This document shows positions 54,581 to 63,464 of a stretch of 64,000 nucleotides of DNA, piece by piece (the first letter of the stretch is position 1; the number at the start of each line of letters is the position of its first letter). The translations under genes and the position numbers were made by a program. This DNA is from CAUZIB01 sp963663925 (GTDB lineage: Bacteria; Acidobacteriota; Vicinamibacteria; Vicinamibacterales; UBA8438), in assembly GCA_965237405.1 (NCBI GenBank), contig OZ250139.1:1984001-2048000 (forward strand). Direction: 5' to 3'. The notes beneath the pieces were generated by a model that saw only the letters and a program-made list of their open reading frames with translations, was not told the origin of the DNA and searched no databases.

Positions 54581-54633
54581 GCAGCTGATTCGTAATCAGC
54601 AGGTCCGCGGTTCGAGTCCGCGCGCCGGCTCCA
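54581..54633 (+). other. tRNA-Thr(CGT) 3' fragment, attachment-like site
   Basis: Contains the complete anticodon arm GCTGATTCGTAATCAGC (anticodon CGT), the T arm CGCGGTTCGAGTCCGCG and the end GCCGGCTCCA. The D arm and 5' acceptor strand are missing. It is the longest of three such fragments in the window. An intact tRNA-Arg follows 170 bp downstream. Confidence 0.75.
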
Positions 54634-54802
54634 GTATTTGCAAGAGGTTACGGACTGACGACACCTCGTCACAAACCAATGTGTCACCACAGTGTCACCA
54701 GATCGCCGGAGCCCAACCGCGCCCTCTCCTGCCCTGTGCGTCACCCGTCACGCCCGCGTACGCCGCACCGATGTGGAAGAGAACCCAACGCCCACACCGC
54801 CC

Positions 54803-54879
54803 GCGCCCGTCGCTCAGTTGGATAGAGCATCGGCCTTCTCAGCCGAGGGTCGCAGGTTCGAATCCTGCCGGGCGTGCCA
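54803..54879 (+). tRNA. tRNA-Arg(TCT)
   Basis: A 77-nt tRNA with acceptor GCGCCCG paired to CGGGCGT (one G-U), D arm GCTCAGTTGGATAGAGC, anticodon stem TCGGC/GCCGA enclosing the loop CTTCTCA (anticodon TCT), T arm CGCAGGTTCGAATCCTGCC and encoded GCCA. Two oddities are C at position 9 in TC instead of TA, and C at position 37 where tRNA-Arg(UCU) normally has A. All stems pair, so it is probably functional. Confidence 0.88.
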
Positions 54880-55002
54880 TTTTCCTAAAGAATTCGCCGA
54901 TTGTACCCATTGCCTGGGCACCGGGGGCGAAGGTACAGGCGAACAAAGTGACCGGTCACCTTCCACGATGGGCTGACTGAAGTACGCCGAGCGCCACCCC
55001 CG

Positions 55003-55039
55003 TAAGGTGCGATTAATAGGCCGACCCCTCATGCGGCCT
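55003..55039. mobile_element. 37-bp end of the rve-type IS, interrupted by IS5
   Basis: The sequence GTAAGGTGCGATTAATAGG followed by CCGACCCCTCATGCGGCCT matches the 3' end of the rve-type IS (copies 2 and 3) with few changes. It stops where IS5 copy E begins at 55040. The rest of the rve-type element is not present nearby. Confidence 0.75.
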
Positions 55040-55124
55040 GGCGTTGGTGCGTAAATACTGCTCTCCAGACGGGCGCTCTCGAGATTTCTGGCCGTTGTGA
55101 CGGCCGAACGAGCACGATCTCGGC

Positions 55125-56069
55125 ATGAACTCGCGAGTGCACCCGAAGTACAAAACCAAATACCGCGTCGGGAATTGGCGGGAGTACGAGCGCGCGCTCG
55201 TCCAGCGCGGCGACGTGACGCTCTGGCGCTCCGCAGACGCGATCGACGCATGGAAACCCGCGCCGTCCGGACGACGAGGCGCGCAGCGCAAGTTCTCGGA
55301 CCATGCGATCGAGACCGCGTTAACGCTACGGCTCGTGTTCGGACTGCCGCTTCGCCAAGCGGAGGGCTTCCTGCGCTCGGTCCTCTCCCTGATGCGTGTC
55401 GATCTCGACGCCCCAGACCACACAACTCTCTCGCGGCGGAGTCAGCACCTGGAAGTCAAATTACATCGCGTTCCGGCCACCGGGCCGATCCATCTCATCG
55501 TCGACGCCACAGGGCTCTCGATCGTTGGCGAAGGCGAGTGGGCGGCCGTGAAACATGGAGGACGCGGCCGGCGGGGCTGGAGAAAACTTCATCTGGGCGT
55601 CGATGGATCGGGAACGATCGTCGCGCACACGCTGACCGACGGGAGTACCGACGCCGCGCAGACCGGTCTCACGCTGATCGAAGCGGGTGACAGCGCCGTC
55701 GCACGCGTTACTGCCGACGGCGCCTACGACACGATCGCGATCTACGAAGCCGCGGGTGTGCGTGGCGCGACGGGCGTTGTGCCACCGACGAAGACCGCCG
55801 CGGTGTCTCGGCGGAGACCCCGGGCGAGCGCTCGCGATGACACCATTCTGAGGGTCAAGAAGGTCGGGCGCCGCCAGTGGAAGAAGGAGACGGGCTACCA
55901 CCGGCAGGCCCGCGTAGAAAACGCCTTCTTCCGGTACAAGTCGATCATTGCCGACCGGCTTCGCGCTCGACATCCGATAGCCCAGGAAACCGAAGCGGCG
56001 ATCGCGGGCAACATCCTGAACCGGCTGACCGAGCGTGGTCGACCGGCCTCGTTTGCGATCGGGCCGTGA
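55125..56069 (+). CDS. IS5-family transposase
   Basis: A 314-aa DDE transposase related to, but clearly diverged from, the one at 2649. It has KYRVGNWREYERALVQRGDV, catalytic IHLIVDATGLSIVGEGEWAA, VTADGAYDTIAIYEAAG and RVENAFFRYKSIIADR. All catalytic positions are kept and the length is normal. It ends 13 bp before the terminator-like hairpin. Because its right repeat is separated by a group II intron, mobility depends on whether the longer element can still be recognised. Confidence 0.9.
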   Translation: MNSRVHPKYKTKYRVGNWREYERALVQRGDVTLWRSADAIDAWKPAPSGRRGAQRKFSDHAIETALTLRLVFGLPLRQAEGFLRSVLSLMRVDLDAPDHTTLSRRSQHLEVKLHRVPATGPIHLIVDATGLSIVGEGEWAAVKHGGRGRRGWRKLHLGVDGSGTIVAHTLTDGSTDAAQTGLTLIEAGDSAVARVTADGAYDTIAIYEAAGVRGATGVVPPTKTAAVSRRRPRASARDDTILRVKKVGRRQWKKETGYHRQARVENAFFRYKSIIADRLRARHPIAQETEAAIAGNILNRLTERGRPASFAIGP

Positions 56070-56108
56070 ACTTCGCTGGGGCAGGGCGGTTTTCCCTGCC
56101 CTGGTGTT

Positions 56109-56869
56109 GTCGAGTAGCCCCGGGGGATTGCTCCCCCGAGGCCCTCACCAGAACCGGACTAGGAGGTTTCCACCATCCGGCTCTTCCGCTGATGTGGCTC
56201 ATGGCGATGCGTCCCAGATTCGCACGCGAATCCGAGGCACGGGCAGAGGATATCGTTCCAACAACGCAACGAACCTCGGCCAGGGGTCCACTACCTTTCG
56301 AATTTCTGGTGACATGAGTCCCGACGTCAACGCGCCGGTCATGGGTCCCTTCGAAAGCGCACACCAACACGGGCCGCCTTTGCTCGGCCGGGTCCGGGGG
56401 CCAACCCGTTCCCCGACGTCCTCGCTCGTATGCAGCCCTCCGACTCCCTCCCTCCCGTCGGCCGCGGCTCCGGTCGTCCCTGGCCGGTGGCCTACCCTGT
56501 CCCTCTGCGACAAGGAGGAAGAAGGGCCTCCCAGGTGCCTGGGCCGTCCTCTTCCAGCGTGCCGTAGGCTCAGACCCCGCTGGGTGCGCGTCTCGGCTTG
56601 CCCATCGCGTCGAGACCGCCATCGCCGTCAGGCTGCGCAATGCCCTGGGCACCCAGAATGAGCGTTATTTCGTGGCTGTAAACCCTACGGCCCACTCGCT
56701 TGCGTGCCTACGCATCGGCGTCTTCGTTACCGCGGACGCCGCAAGGCTCGCTACCGGGGTGGGTGGGTCGCCCTTCACCGGACGGGTTTCGCACCCGTTG
56801 GACGGCGAACACAGTTTCATGACGTCACCGCATCGTCACTCCCCTTTGACCAGCCTTGCCTGGTCGCAC
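56109..56869 (-). ncRNA. ORF-less group II intron
   Basis: On the minus strand it begins GTGCGACCAGGCAAGGC (GUGYG-type 5' end) and ends CTACTCGAC (branch A seven bases from an AY 3' end). Domain V is recognisable at about 56148-56184: GAGCCGGATGG-TGGAAACC-TCCTAGTCCGGTTC, with the AGC triad, a GAAA-type tip and a two-base bulge. A domain VI stem (CCTCGGGGGAGC and AATCCCCCGGGG) follows. No reverse transcriptase is encoded in its 761 nt. It interrupts IS5 copy E between transposase stop and right terminal repeat. Confidence 0.65.
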
Positions 56870-57088
56870 TGTGCACCAACGCCCATCATCGCGTCTGGAG
56901 ACTGCCTTTGTGCTTGTCCAGTGGGGCCACAATGTTGAATGTCGTTGGCGTCAGCCCGAAAGGTAGAATTCAGGAGTTCGAACGGATCGTCGTTACAATA
57001 GACGGCGAAGAAATTGCGATGCGGAGAAAGACTTGCGAGAACCGCGGGGGCACCCTGGCCAAATGCCGTGACGGGGCAGTGGTTCACG

Positions 57089-58201
57089 ATGACCGTGTCG
57101 CGGCCTAACCGAGAGGTCCATGGCGTCTTCCTGCATGACACGGAACTTGAGGATCTGTCTCAGGCTCACACCGTCTTGCGGGCACGCGACGAGCTCAGAG
57201 AGCAGGGGGTTCATCTGGACTGCCACGCTACGGGCACCGGCCGCGGAGTGGCTGCGAGCGTTCGTGATGACCACGAGTTCATTCTGGCGACGGCTGGGCA
57301 CAGAAGGCTCCACCCTCCGCCTCTCGAGACGGTGCTCTCCGTCGGTCTTCCGACCTTTGTGCTCGCTCGCGGGGCGGCTTCGTCAGTAGGGACGACAGTC
57401 GCGGCGCGGTTGCTCGCCGATGACCGCGTGACGAGTATTATCCGCAACGCAAACCTCGCCGATCCCACTCTCAACAACCTCGTGTCCGAGGAGGTTAAGC
57501 ATCGGTATCACGTGCAGTTGCTCCGCGAGGATGAGGGCAACGTCGGCCTCCCGCCGAGAGAGATACCAATCGCTGCGGCGGCCTTTGACAAGCTGCTCAC
57601 GGGCTTCACGTTGGCAACGTATCCACGCATGGACGTCGTTGCGGAGCACACATGGAGACTTGGCAAGCTGTTTCCCTACGACATCTCGTTCGTTGGCAGA
57701 ACGCACTACGACGACCCGGCGCTCGAGCGTCACAGAACACGGGCGGCACAGGCTTTGTCCGCCCTGAGCGCCTCAGGTGTCAAGGTACACCTCGCCATCA
57801 CCAAAACGTACAGCCGGCGAAGATACGCAAGCGTGATGCGCCGGTCCAAGATCGCGCTCTCACCTTGGGGCTATGGTGAGGTATGCCTTCGTGACTTCGA
57901 GGCGATGCTGTCGGGGGCCGTACTCATCAAGCCAGACATGAGCCACGTGACCACCGAGCCACCCATCTACCGGGCGAACGAGACCTACCTTCCGTGCCAG
58001 CGGGACTTCTCCGACCTCGATGACCTGGTGGACCGGGTGGTGAGCCAGTGGAAGCAGTTCCGAGAGCTGCGGGAGCGCGCGTACGAGCTCATCACCACGT
58101 CGCGCACATCGCGAAACGTCGCCGCCCTGCTGGCCGGGCTGATCTTCAAGGGGCTCGCGCTTCACGACTCCGGAAGCACGCATGGCGAGGCGATTCCATA
58201 A
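57089..58201 (+). CDS. Glycosyltransferase (GT1/exostosin-like C-terminal domain)
   Basis: A 370-aa protein. The C-terminal half is recognisable: FPYDISFVGRTHYDDPALER, YASVMRRSKIALSPWGYGEV and CLRDFEAMLSGAVLIKPDMS, the nucleotide-sugar binding pattern shared by exostosin-like and GT1-type transferases (the acidic residue in RDFEAM). The ATG at 57089 is chosen; the frame is open to 57014 without sense. It starts a plus-strand run with the sulfotransferase and methyltransferase, which suggests assembly and decoration of a surface polysaccharide. Confidence 0.75.
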   Translation: MTVSRPNREVHGVFLHDTELEDLSQAHTVLRARDELREQGVHLDCHATGTGRGVAASVRDDHEFILATAGHRRLHPPPLETVLSVGLPTFVLARGAASSVGTTVAARLLADDRVTSIIRNANLADPTLNNLVSEEVKHRYHVQLLREDEGNVGLPPREIPIAAAAFDKLLTGFTLATYPRMDVVAEHTWRLGKLFPYDISFVGRTHYDDPALERHRTRAAQALSALSASGVKVHLAITKTYSRRRYASVMRRSKIALSPWGYGEVCLRDFEAMLSGAVLIKPDMSHVTTEPPIYRANETYLPCQRDFSDLDDLVDRVVSQWKQFRELRERAYELITTSRTSRNVAALLAGLIFKGLALHDSGSTHGEAIP

Positions 58202-58238
58202 GTTAACGGCAATTCGCGATCGAGATCTGGAGGTATAG

Positions 58239-58916
58239 GTGGGCAACAAAGTGATTGCGGTGGGCCTCGGGCACACGGGCACGAGAAGCCTGAACCAAGC
58301 GCTGATCATGCTGGGAATCCCCGCCAAGCATTGGCCCCACGATCGTGAGACCTATCATGAACTGGCGAACGGCGTTTATCGGTTGAGCATCCTCGAGAAA
58401 TACGACGCCGTCACTGACGTCACTCTGGCACCATTTTATGCACAGCTGGACCAAGAATATCCCGGCAGCAAATTTATCCTCACTGTAAGAGACAAGAAGG
58501 AGTGGCTTGAGAGGATGACCGATCCGAATGCTCCGAATAGACAGAACCGGTTCTGGATCTCGAAGTTCAGGGCGGCCGTGAACAAAGAATGGCGCAGGAA
58601 GGGTCGGCATGCCAGGAATTTGGTAGACGTGAAGTTTTATCGGACCCTGATGGACCTACCTCACAGAATCCACCGCATCGAATTTCAGAGAATTGCTGCG
58701 TATGGTCTGGTCCAGCGTCACCGTCCGGAGCGCTTGTCCTACGTCTACGATCTTCACATCAAGAACGTGTGCGAGTATTTCCAAGACCGTCCCAACGACC
58801 TTTTGATCATGAACATTCTCCAGGGCGACGGTTGGGATGTGTTGTGCCCGTTCCTCGGGAAACCGGCGCCGCAATCTCCGTTTCCCAATCTCGGTCGTAG
58901 AACCGAGACCAGCTGA
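58239..58916 (+). CDS. Sulfotransferase family protein
   Basis: A 225-aa protein starting with GTG preceded by GGAGG. The PAPS 5'-phosphosulfate loop-like segment is IAVGLGHTGTRSLNQALIML near the N-terminus, and the 3'-phosphate site is PGSKFILTVRDKKEWLERM with the conserved RD. FYRTLMDLPH and NDLLIMNILQGDGWDVLCPF match the C-terminal part of such enzymes (GWDKLCxFL). It would transfer sulfate from PAPS to a sugar or lipid. It lies 37 bp after the glycosyltransferase. Confidence 0.85.
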   Translation: MGNKVIAVGLGHTGTRSLNQALIMLGIPAKHWPHDRETYHELANGVYRLSILEKYDAVTDVTLAPFYAQLDQEYPGSKFILTVRDKKEWLERMTDPNAPNRQNRFWISKFRAAVNKEWRRKGRHARNLVDVKFYRTLMDLPHRIHRIEFQRIAAYGLVQRHRPERLSYVYDLHIKNVCEYFQDRPNDLLIMNILQGDGWDVLCPFLGKPAPQSPFPNLGRRTETS

Positions 58917-58947
58917 CCGGAAGGGCATCACGGAACGAACAGAGTCG

Positions 58948-59724
58948 ATGGCGCGCCCGAAATTGAACTTTCTTCAAAGACTGCGGTTTGCCGTTCGCCG
59001 AGGTATGGCCTATCTCGGTATGCCGGTGGAATTTACCCCTCTCGAAGGACACCATCAAAAAAAGAACTTCGCGAAAGATCTGATCCGGCACCAGCAGCAG
59101 CACGGGCTGGCGGAACTGTTCGCTATCAAGGTCGAACAAGTCGAACGATTCGTCGAAGAGTCTGGTGCACTTCCGAGTCTGGACAAACGTTGGCACAGGC
59201 CCGGCCGATTCGACGGCGTAGGCACCCCGATGGGTGAGTTCGATCGGAAGACCTTGTACGCAGCCGTGCGGGCCACGAAGCCGAACATCGTCGTCGAAAC
59301 CGGTACAGCGGCCGGAGCATCGTCGACATTCGTGTTGGCCGCGCTCGAGAAGAATGGCCGCGGGTATATGCATTCCATCGATCATTCGGACACGTCCGAG
59401 AACGTCGGGATCCTGATCCCCGAGGAACTGCGCCGCAGGAACAAGCTTCATTCTGGGGACAGTCTCGCGCTGCTGCCATCCCTACTCCCCGAGATCGGCC
59501 CGATCGATTTCTTCATCCACGACAGTCACCACTCGTACGACCACATGACGGCCGAGTATGAGTTGGCGCTCCAGCACCTACGACCCGGAGGCGTGATCGC
59601 TTCCCACGACGTGCTGTATTGCAACGCTTGGGAGCACTTTGTGAGGAAACACCGAATCAGTCGCGTTCAAGCTGTCAGGAATTTCGGCTTGTGCGTCGTC
59701 GATCGGCCCATTCGCGATCGCTGA
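58948..59724 (+). CDS. Class I SAM-dependent methyltransferase (cephalosporin hydroxylase-like)
   Basis: A 258-aa protein with a Rossmann fold: NIVVETGTAAGASSTFVLAA is the SAM-binding loop (E-TG-AxG), followed by GYMHSIDHSD, PIDFFIHDSHHSYDHMTAEY and LRPGGVIASHDVLYCNAWEH. This matches the TylF/CmcI-like class often found in polysaccharide clusters. The ATG at 58948 follows the sulfotransferase stop by about 30 bp. It converges on the glycosyltransferase at 59743. Confidence 0.82.
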   Translation: MARPKLNFLQRLRFAVRRGMAYLGMPVEFTPLEGHHQKKNFAKDLIRHQQQHGLAELFAIKVEQVERFVEESGALPSLDKRWHRPGRFDGVGTPMGEFDRKTLYAAVRATKPNIVVETGTAAGASSTFVLAALEKNGRGYMHSIDHSDTSENVGILIPEELRRRNKLHSGDSLALLPSLLPEIGPIDFFIHDSHHSYDHMTAEYELALQHLRPGGVIASHDVLYCNAWEHFVRKHRISRVQAVRNFGLCVVDRPIRDR

Positions 59725-59742
59725 GTCGAAGCGCTGAGCCAG

Positions 59743-60996
59743 TCAGCGGTCAGGCCGCGCGGCGTCATCGGTTGAGCGACTCATCTCGACATCGATTCCT
59801 CGGACACCGAGATGTCGCGCGTATAGCGCTTCGATCGCGTCGACCATGCGATACATGTCGAACTCGACTACCCGTGCGCGCCCTGCCTCGCCCATTGCTC
59901 GCGCGCGTTCTGGATCGCGCAGGAGCGCCGCCAGCGCCGCGCCGAGCGCGGCAGGATCGCGCGGTGGAACAAGTATGCCAGTCTCTCCGTGGACGATCGC
60001 CTCGGCGCTGCCGTCGATCGCCGTCGCCACGACGGGTAAGCCGGCCGCCATCGCCTGCGGAATGACGCGAGGCAATCCTTCCCACAGAGAGGAGAGCGCG
60101 AGTACATCGGCCGCCGACAAGAGTTCCGGCACGTCGCGTCGGATTCCAGTCAAGATGAGGCGTTTGCCAAGGCCCAACTCGCGCCGTCGTGTCTCAACGG
60201 CGTTGCGCAAGGGACCGTCTCCGACGATCACCACACGTGCGTCAGGCACGTCACGAACCAGGCGGGCGACGGCGTCGATGAGGTCGAGCGGGGCCTTTTG
60301 TGGCGTGAGCCGCATCACGCTGATCACGACACGATCGCTCTTCGCGAGACCGAGTTCAGCGCGCACCGCCTCCCGCCGCTGCCTTGATGCCCCAAAGCGC
60401 GCGATGTCGATACCACTGCGGATGGTGGTATAGAGACCGGGTTGTCCGATACCAATTGACAGTCCGCGCTCGGCATCACGGGGGGTCACCGTGATGAGCG
60501 CGTCGGTGAAGCGGGCCCACCAACGCTCGAGCGACACGTACGCGTTGCGGACCAGCGGACGCTGTCGGTCGTTGAAACCCCATCCGTGGACTGTGTGCAC
60601 GACCACGGGCACGCGCGCAATGCGCGCCGCCAGCCGCGCAAGGATACCGGCCTTGGAGCTGTGCGTGTGCACCACGTCATACTGTCCCCGACGGAAGACT
60701 CGCACCAGCGACAAGAGTGCGATCGCGTCCATGAGGGGGTTGACCCCGCAGGTGCGAGCCTCCGAGACGAGGGACCCTTCGGGACCAAGAGTTGGTCCCA
60801 GTATCAGGTCTGACGCAAAACGGCCACGGCGCCGGTGCTCGACAACTGACGCGAGCGTGTTCTCCTGCGCGCCGCCCACGATGAGACGAGTAATGACGTG
60901 GGCCACGCGAGGTCGGCGTGTCGGGTTGCTCAACGGAGACGGCATCCAACGTTCGGCGTAAAATCGATCGAGTCTGGCGGCGTTCCCGTTTTGCAT
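59743..60996 (-). CDS. Glycosyltransferase family 4
   Basis: A 417-aa GT4 enzyme: RVAHVITRLIVGGAQENTLA at the N-terminus, DVVHTHSSKAGILARLAARI, VHTVHGWGFNDRQRP, then the donor domain VVISVMRLTPQKAPLDLIDA, VVIVGDGPLRNAVE and LALSSLWEGLPRVIPQAMAA (EGLP in place of the EGxxL motif). These fit enzymes of lipopolysaccharide or capsule synthesis. The ATG at 60996 or the one at 60945 (MPSPLSN) may be the start. It is the last gene of the minus-strand operon. Confidence 0.87.
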   Translation of the reverse strand: MQNGNAARLDRFYAERWMPSPLSNPTRRPRVAHVITRLIVGGAQENTLASVVEHRRRGRFASDLILGPTLGPEGSLVSEARTCGVNPLMDAIALLSLVRVFRRGQYDVVHTHSSKAGILARLAARIARVPVVVHTVHGWGFNDRQRPLVRNAYVSLERWWARFTDALITVTPRDAERGLSIGIGQPGLYTTIRSGIDIARFGASRQRREAVRAELGLAKSDRVVISVMRLTPQKAPLDLIDAVARLVRDVPDARVVIVGDGPLRNAVETRRRELGLGKRLILTGIRRDVPELLSAADVLALSSLWEGLPRVIPQAMAAGLPVVATAIDGSAEAIVHGETGILVPPRDPAALGAALAALLRDPERARAMGEAGRARVVEFDMYRMVDAIEALYARHLGVRGIDVEMSRSTDDAARPDR

Positions 60997-61008
60997 CGGC
61001 GCAGAGGC

Positions 61009-61239
61009 CTACGCCTCTTCGTCCTCCTCGTCGTCCATCGACACCCCGAAGACGCCTGTCGCGCGCCCCGCCTTGTCGTCCACCCGCGCCCGCACGTCGG
61101 CGAACGATGCGAGGGCCATGCGACTCTCCGCCGTCCCGAGCGGAACGCTCGCCTGGAATGTGTCGTCGTCGACAACGATGAGATGCCGTTCGCCGAACGT
61201 GCCGACCCGGGCTTCGTCGCAGTATACGATGGCCGTCAC
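61009..61239 (-). CDS. Small acidic protein of unknown function
   Basis: A 76-aa protein reading MTAIVYCDEARVGTFGERHL, TFQASVPLGTAESRMALASF and ending GVSMDDEEDEEA. No family is recognised. The ATG overlaps the stop of the preceding membrane-protein gene (ATGA), and the next gene follows in 12 bp, so it is embedded in the operon and probably real. The acidic tail suggests a soluble partner of the membrane protein. Confidence 0.5.
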   Translation of the reverse strand: MTAIVYCDEARVGTFGERHLIVVDDDTFQASVPLGTAESRMALASFADVRARVDDKAGRATGVFGVSMDDEEDEEA

Positions 61240-62660
61240 GCCGTCGCATATCGGTCCAGGAACGTCCGCGCCGCCGGCGGTTCCATCGCGAAGATCTGTT
61301 CGGCCTCCACGAGACGAATCGGGATGTCCTCACCGGCGCACGCCGAGCTGTCGGCGGGTTGCACCCACGCCGAGGCCAGCGGACGCCCCGTGGCCGACGC
61401 CCGCGCTTGCACGAACGCCGCCTGCATCAGCTGAGGTCCCGCCACCGCCGCTAACGCGATGCGGTCTCCGCCGCGGACGCCGACCGACGTCCCGTCCGGA
61501 AGCGCCCCCAACGCGACGCTGCCGCCGCGGCCGGCGTGGCCGAGCTGTTCTTCGTCGATCCGCCGGCCGCTTTGGATAAACTGGATGAACACGACGAGAC
61601 GCGAATAGCGCCGACTCACCGTGCCAAAGGTCCGCGGCACCGCGAAGCAGCCGTTGACGGCGATGCGCAATCCACCCAGATAAACGATGAAGATCGGCCA
61701 GTCGCCGTTACCGGCGATGATGCGGTACGCGAGATACAACGCCGCCAGCGTTCCGACCACCACGACCCCACTCTGAAGCAACACCTTGATGTCGTTCGCG
61801 ATTCGGCGTCGCCCAATCATCACCTCCGCCAGCGTGACGGCACTGCTGAGCGTCTCTGGCACGCCAGCCCCAGGCGGCGACTGAAGCAACGCACGCAACT
61901 CTTCCGTGAACGCCTTCTTCCCGCGCACCATGCGGTCGGGGATCTTCACTTGCCGCTTCATCGAGGGATAGAGAAGCGTGCACCATAGAGCCGCCGCGAT
62001 ACCGAGCATCGAGGTTAGCACCGGATCGATCACCAACAGCGCCACGGCGGCGACGCCCCCTCCGACCAGCGGCGTCACCGCACTCAGGAGCGCCACAGTG
62101 GACGATGCAGCGACTCTGCAGCCGAGGTTTACCTTCGCCAGTCCGCTCTTGAGGACAATCCGGCTCGCGTCGGGTGCCCGCGGATCGGGGAGGCGTCTGG
62201 CGATCCGGATGACCTCCGTCAGGCGGCGCGCTAAATCCTCCTCGCCGATCCTAATGACCGTCCTCTGCGACAGGTAGAGGAACAAAGCGCTCCCGAGAAA
62301 GCAGGCGGCCGAGCCAGCGACGACGGTCCCCAGCAGCCACAGGTCTTCTCGCGCGCGCAACTCGACTCCGAACGGACCCAGCGATACGACGGCATCGGAC
62401 TGGGCTTGGGCCGTGTACCAATACAACGTGCCGAGCGCGGCCGCTTGCGCACCGACGGAGAGCTGCCCGAGCGCAAACACGCCTGCGGCCGTCAGTTTGC
62501 GCTCCTCGATGCCGCGCATCAACAGCCACACGAGGTTCGTCATGTAATTGGCGCCGCCGCGTATGACGGATCGTCCGATCGTCAGATGTCGCGCGACGGC
62601 GTCGCGCAGCCGGCCAAGACTGTGCGAAGGCTTCTCCGTAACGGCTTCGCTTCCTGACAT
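61236..62660 (-). CDS. ABC-type transmembrane-domain-like protein without an ATPase domain
   Basis: A 474-aa protein with about six hydrophobic segments, among them LTAAGVFALGQLSVGAQAAA, GTVVAGSAACFLGSALFLYL and SGVVVVGTLAALYLAYRIIA, and a coupling region with DPRAPDASRIVLKSGLAKVN. The layout is like the membrane half of an ABC exporter. The C-terminal 100 residues are soluble and lack Walker A, signature and Walker B motifs. It lies between a methyltransferase and a small acidic protein in a polysaccharide operon, which suggests export or processing. A specific family cannot be named. Confidence 0.55.
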   Translation of the reverse strand: MSGSEAVTEKPSHSLGRLRDAVARHLTIGRSVIRGGANYMTNLVWLLMRGIEERKLTAAGVFALGQLSVGAQAAALGTLYWYTAQAQSDAVVSLGPFGVELRAREDLWLLGTVVAGSAACFLGSALFLYLSQRTVIRIGEEDLARRLTEVIRIARRLPDPRAPDASRIVLKSGLAKVNLGCRVAASSTVALLSAVTPLVGGGVAAVALLVIDPVLTSMLGIAAALWCTLLYPSMKRQVKIPDRMVRGKKAFTEELRALLQSPPGAGVPETLSSAVTLAEVMIGRRRIANDIKVLLQSGVVVVGTLAALYLAYRIIAGNGDWPIFIVYLGGLRIAVNGCFAVPRTFGTVSRRYSRLVVFIQFIQSGRRIDEEQLGHAGRGGSVALGALPDGTSVGVRGGDRIALAAVAGPQLMQAAFVQARASATGRPLASAWVQPADSSACAGEDIPIRLVEAEQIFAMEPPAARTFLDRYATA

Positions 62661-62672
62661 GGCTCGCAGGAC

Positions 62673-63464
62673 TCAGGCGGATGACCGGCGCCAGCTCGCG
62701 GCCATCCGGCGCGCCGCGTTGGAGACGGCGCGGAGCGGGGCCGTGACATGCCAACTGGTCGAGTCGTGGCACGCACGGAGTCGTTGCCGGACTTGCCGCA
62801 GCGCCATCGACGCAACCTCGATCGGCACGTTGTCGATCGCCTCCGTGTATCGAAAGACCGCATGACTGAGATCGATGTGCTCGAGGCGCTCGAAGCAAGT
62901 GGCGTTGGATTCGACGACCGCCTTCTGGCATCGATGTTCGAGAATGCCTGACGTCTTCCAATAGTCGTAGTCCATGAACACAAGCCGCGTTGTTCCCGGC
63001 ACCCACGACGGCCCGAATGTCCAGAGAGCGTGAAGGAACGCTTCCGGCATCTTCGCCGCGTCGTCCACGTACACCGAGATCGGGCCGCCGTCCCACTGCA
63101 CGCCGAGCAATTCACCTTTGTGATACTCGACAGGCACTCCAAACGGCTCGAGCGTACGTCGAACGCGAGGGAGCGTGTCTTCTTCGAACGCGAGGCGCAC
63201 GCCGCATCCGGCCGCCTTCGTGATCTCGCTCCGATTCGCCTGCCATCGATCGTAGCAATGGAGCGCCACCTCTGAGGGGCGTGCTCTCTCTCGAATACCG
63301 AGCGCGAGCTGGGCTGTGCCTGCCCCGAGCCAGGTGCCGACCTCGACGATGGAGGTCCCGGCCGGAGCGTGACGGGCCAGATTCCTCAACACTGGACCGA
63401 TCTCCCTGCCGCCCATGGACGGGATTCGGTTCGCCATCGCATACAGATCCATGGAGTCTGTCAT
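62673..63464 (-). CDS. Class I SAM-dependent methyltransferase (TylF/CmcI-like)
   Basis: A 263-aa protein whose N-terminal part reads IPSMGGREIGPVLRNLARHA and TSIVEVGTWLGAGTAQLALG, the SAM-binding E-V-G-x-x-x-G motif. Later GPISVYVDDAAKMPEAFLHA and TRLVFMDYDYWK supply the acidic loop. This matches the class that methylates or otherwise modifies sugars in surface polysaccharide clusters. ATGA overlap with the upstream gene shows translational coupling. About 60 C-terminal residues carry a basic helix rich in Arg. Confidence 0.75.
   Translation of the reverse strand: MTDSMDLYAMANRIPSMGGREIGPVLRNLARHAPAGTSIVEVGTWLGAGTAQLALGIRERARPSEVALHCYDRWQANRSEITKAAGCGVRLAFEEDTLPRVRRTLEPFGVPVEYHKGELLGVQWDGGPISVYVDDAAKMPEAFLHALWTFGPSWVPGTTRLVFMDYDYWKTSGILEHRCQKAVVESNATCFERLEHIDLSHAVFRYTEAIDNVPIEVASMALRQVRQRLRACHDSTSWHVTAPLRAVSNAARRMAASWRRSSA

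Larger units (their letters stand above)
55040..56884 (+). mobile_element. IS5-family element, copy E, containing a group II intron
   Basis: Left repeat GGCGTTGGTGCG at 55040 and right repeat complement GTGCACCAACGCC ending at 56884. Subtracting the 761-nt intron (56109-56869) leaves 1084 bp, close to the 1073 bp of copies A and D. A GC-rich hairpin, GGGCAGGG/CCCTGCCC (about 56080-56105), follows the transposase gene and could act as its terminator. Confidence 0.7.

Noticed and set aside
56704..57108. 134-residue plus-strand protein
   Set aside because: Most of it is antisense to the group II intron and it crosses the IS5 right end; no family resemblance.
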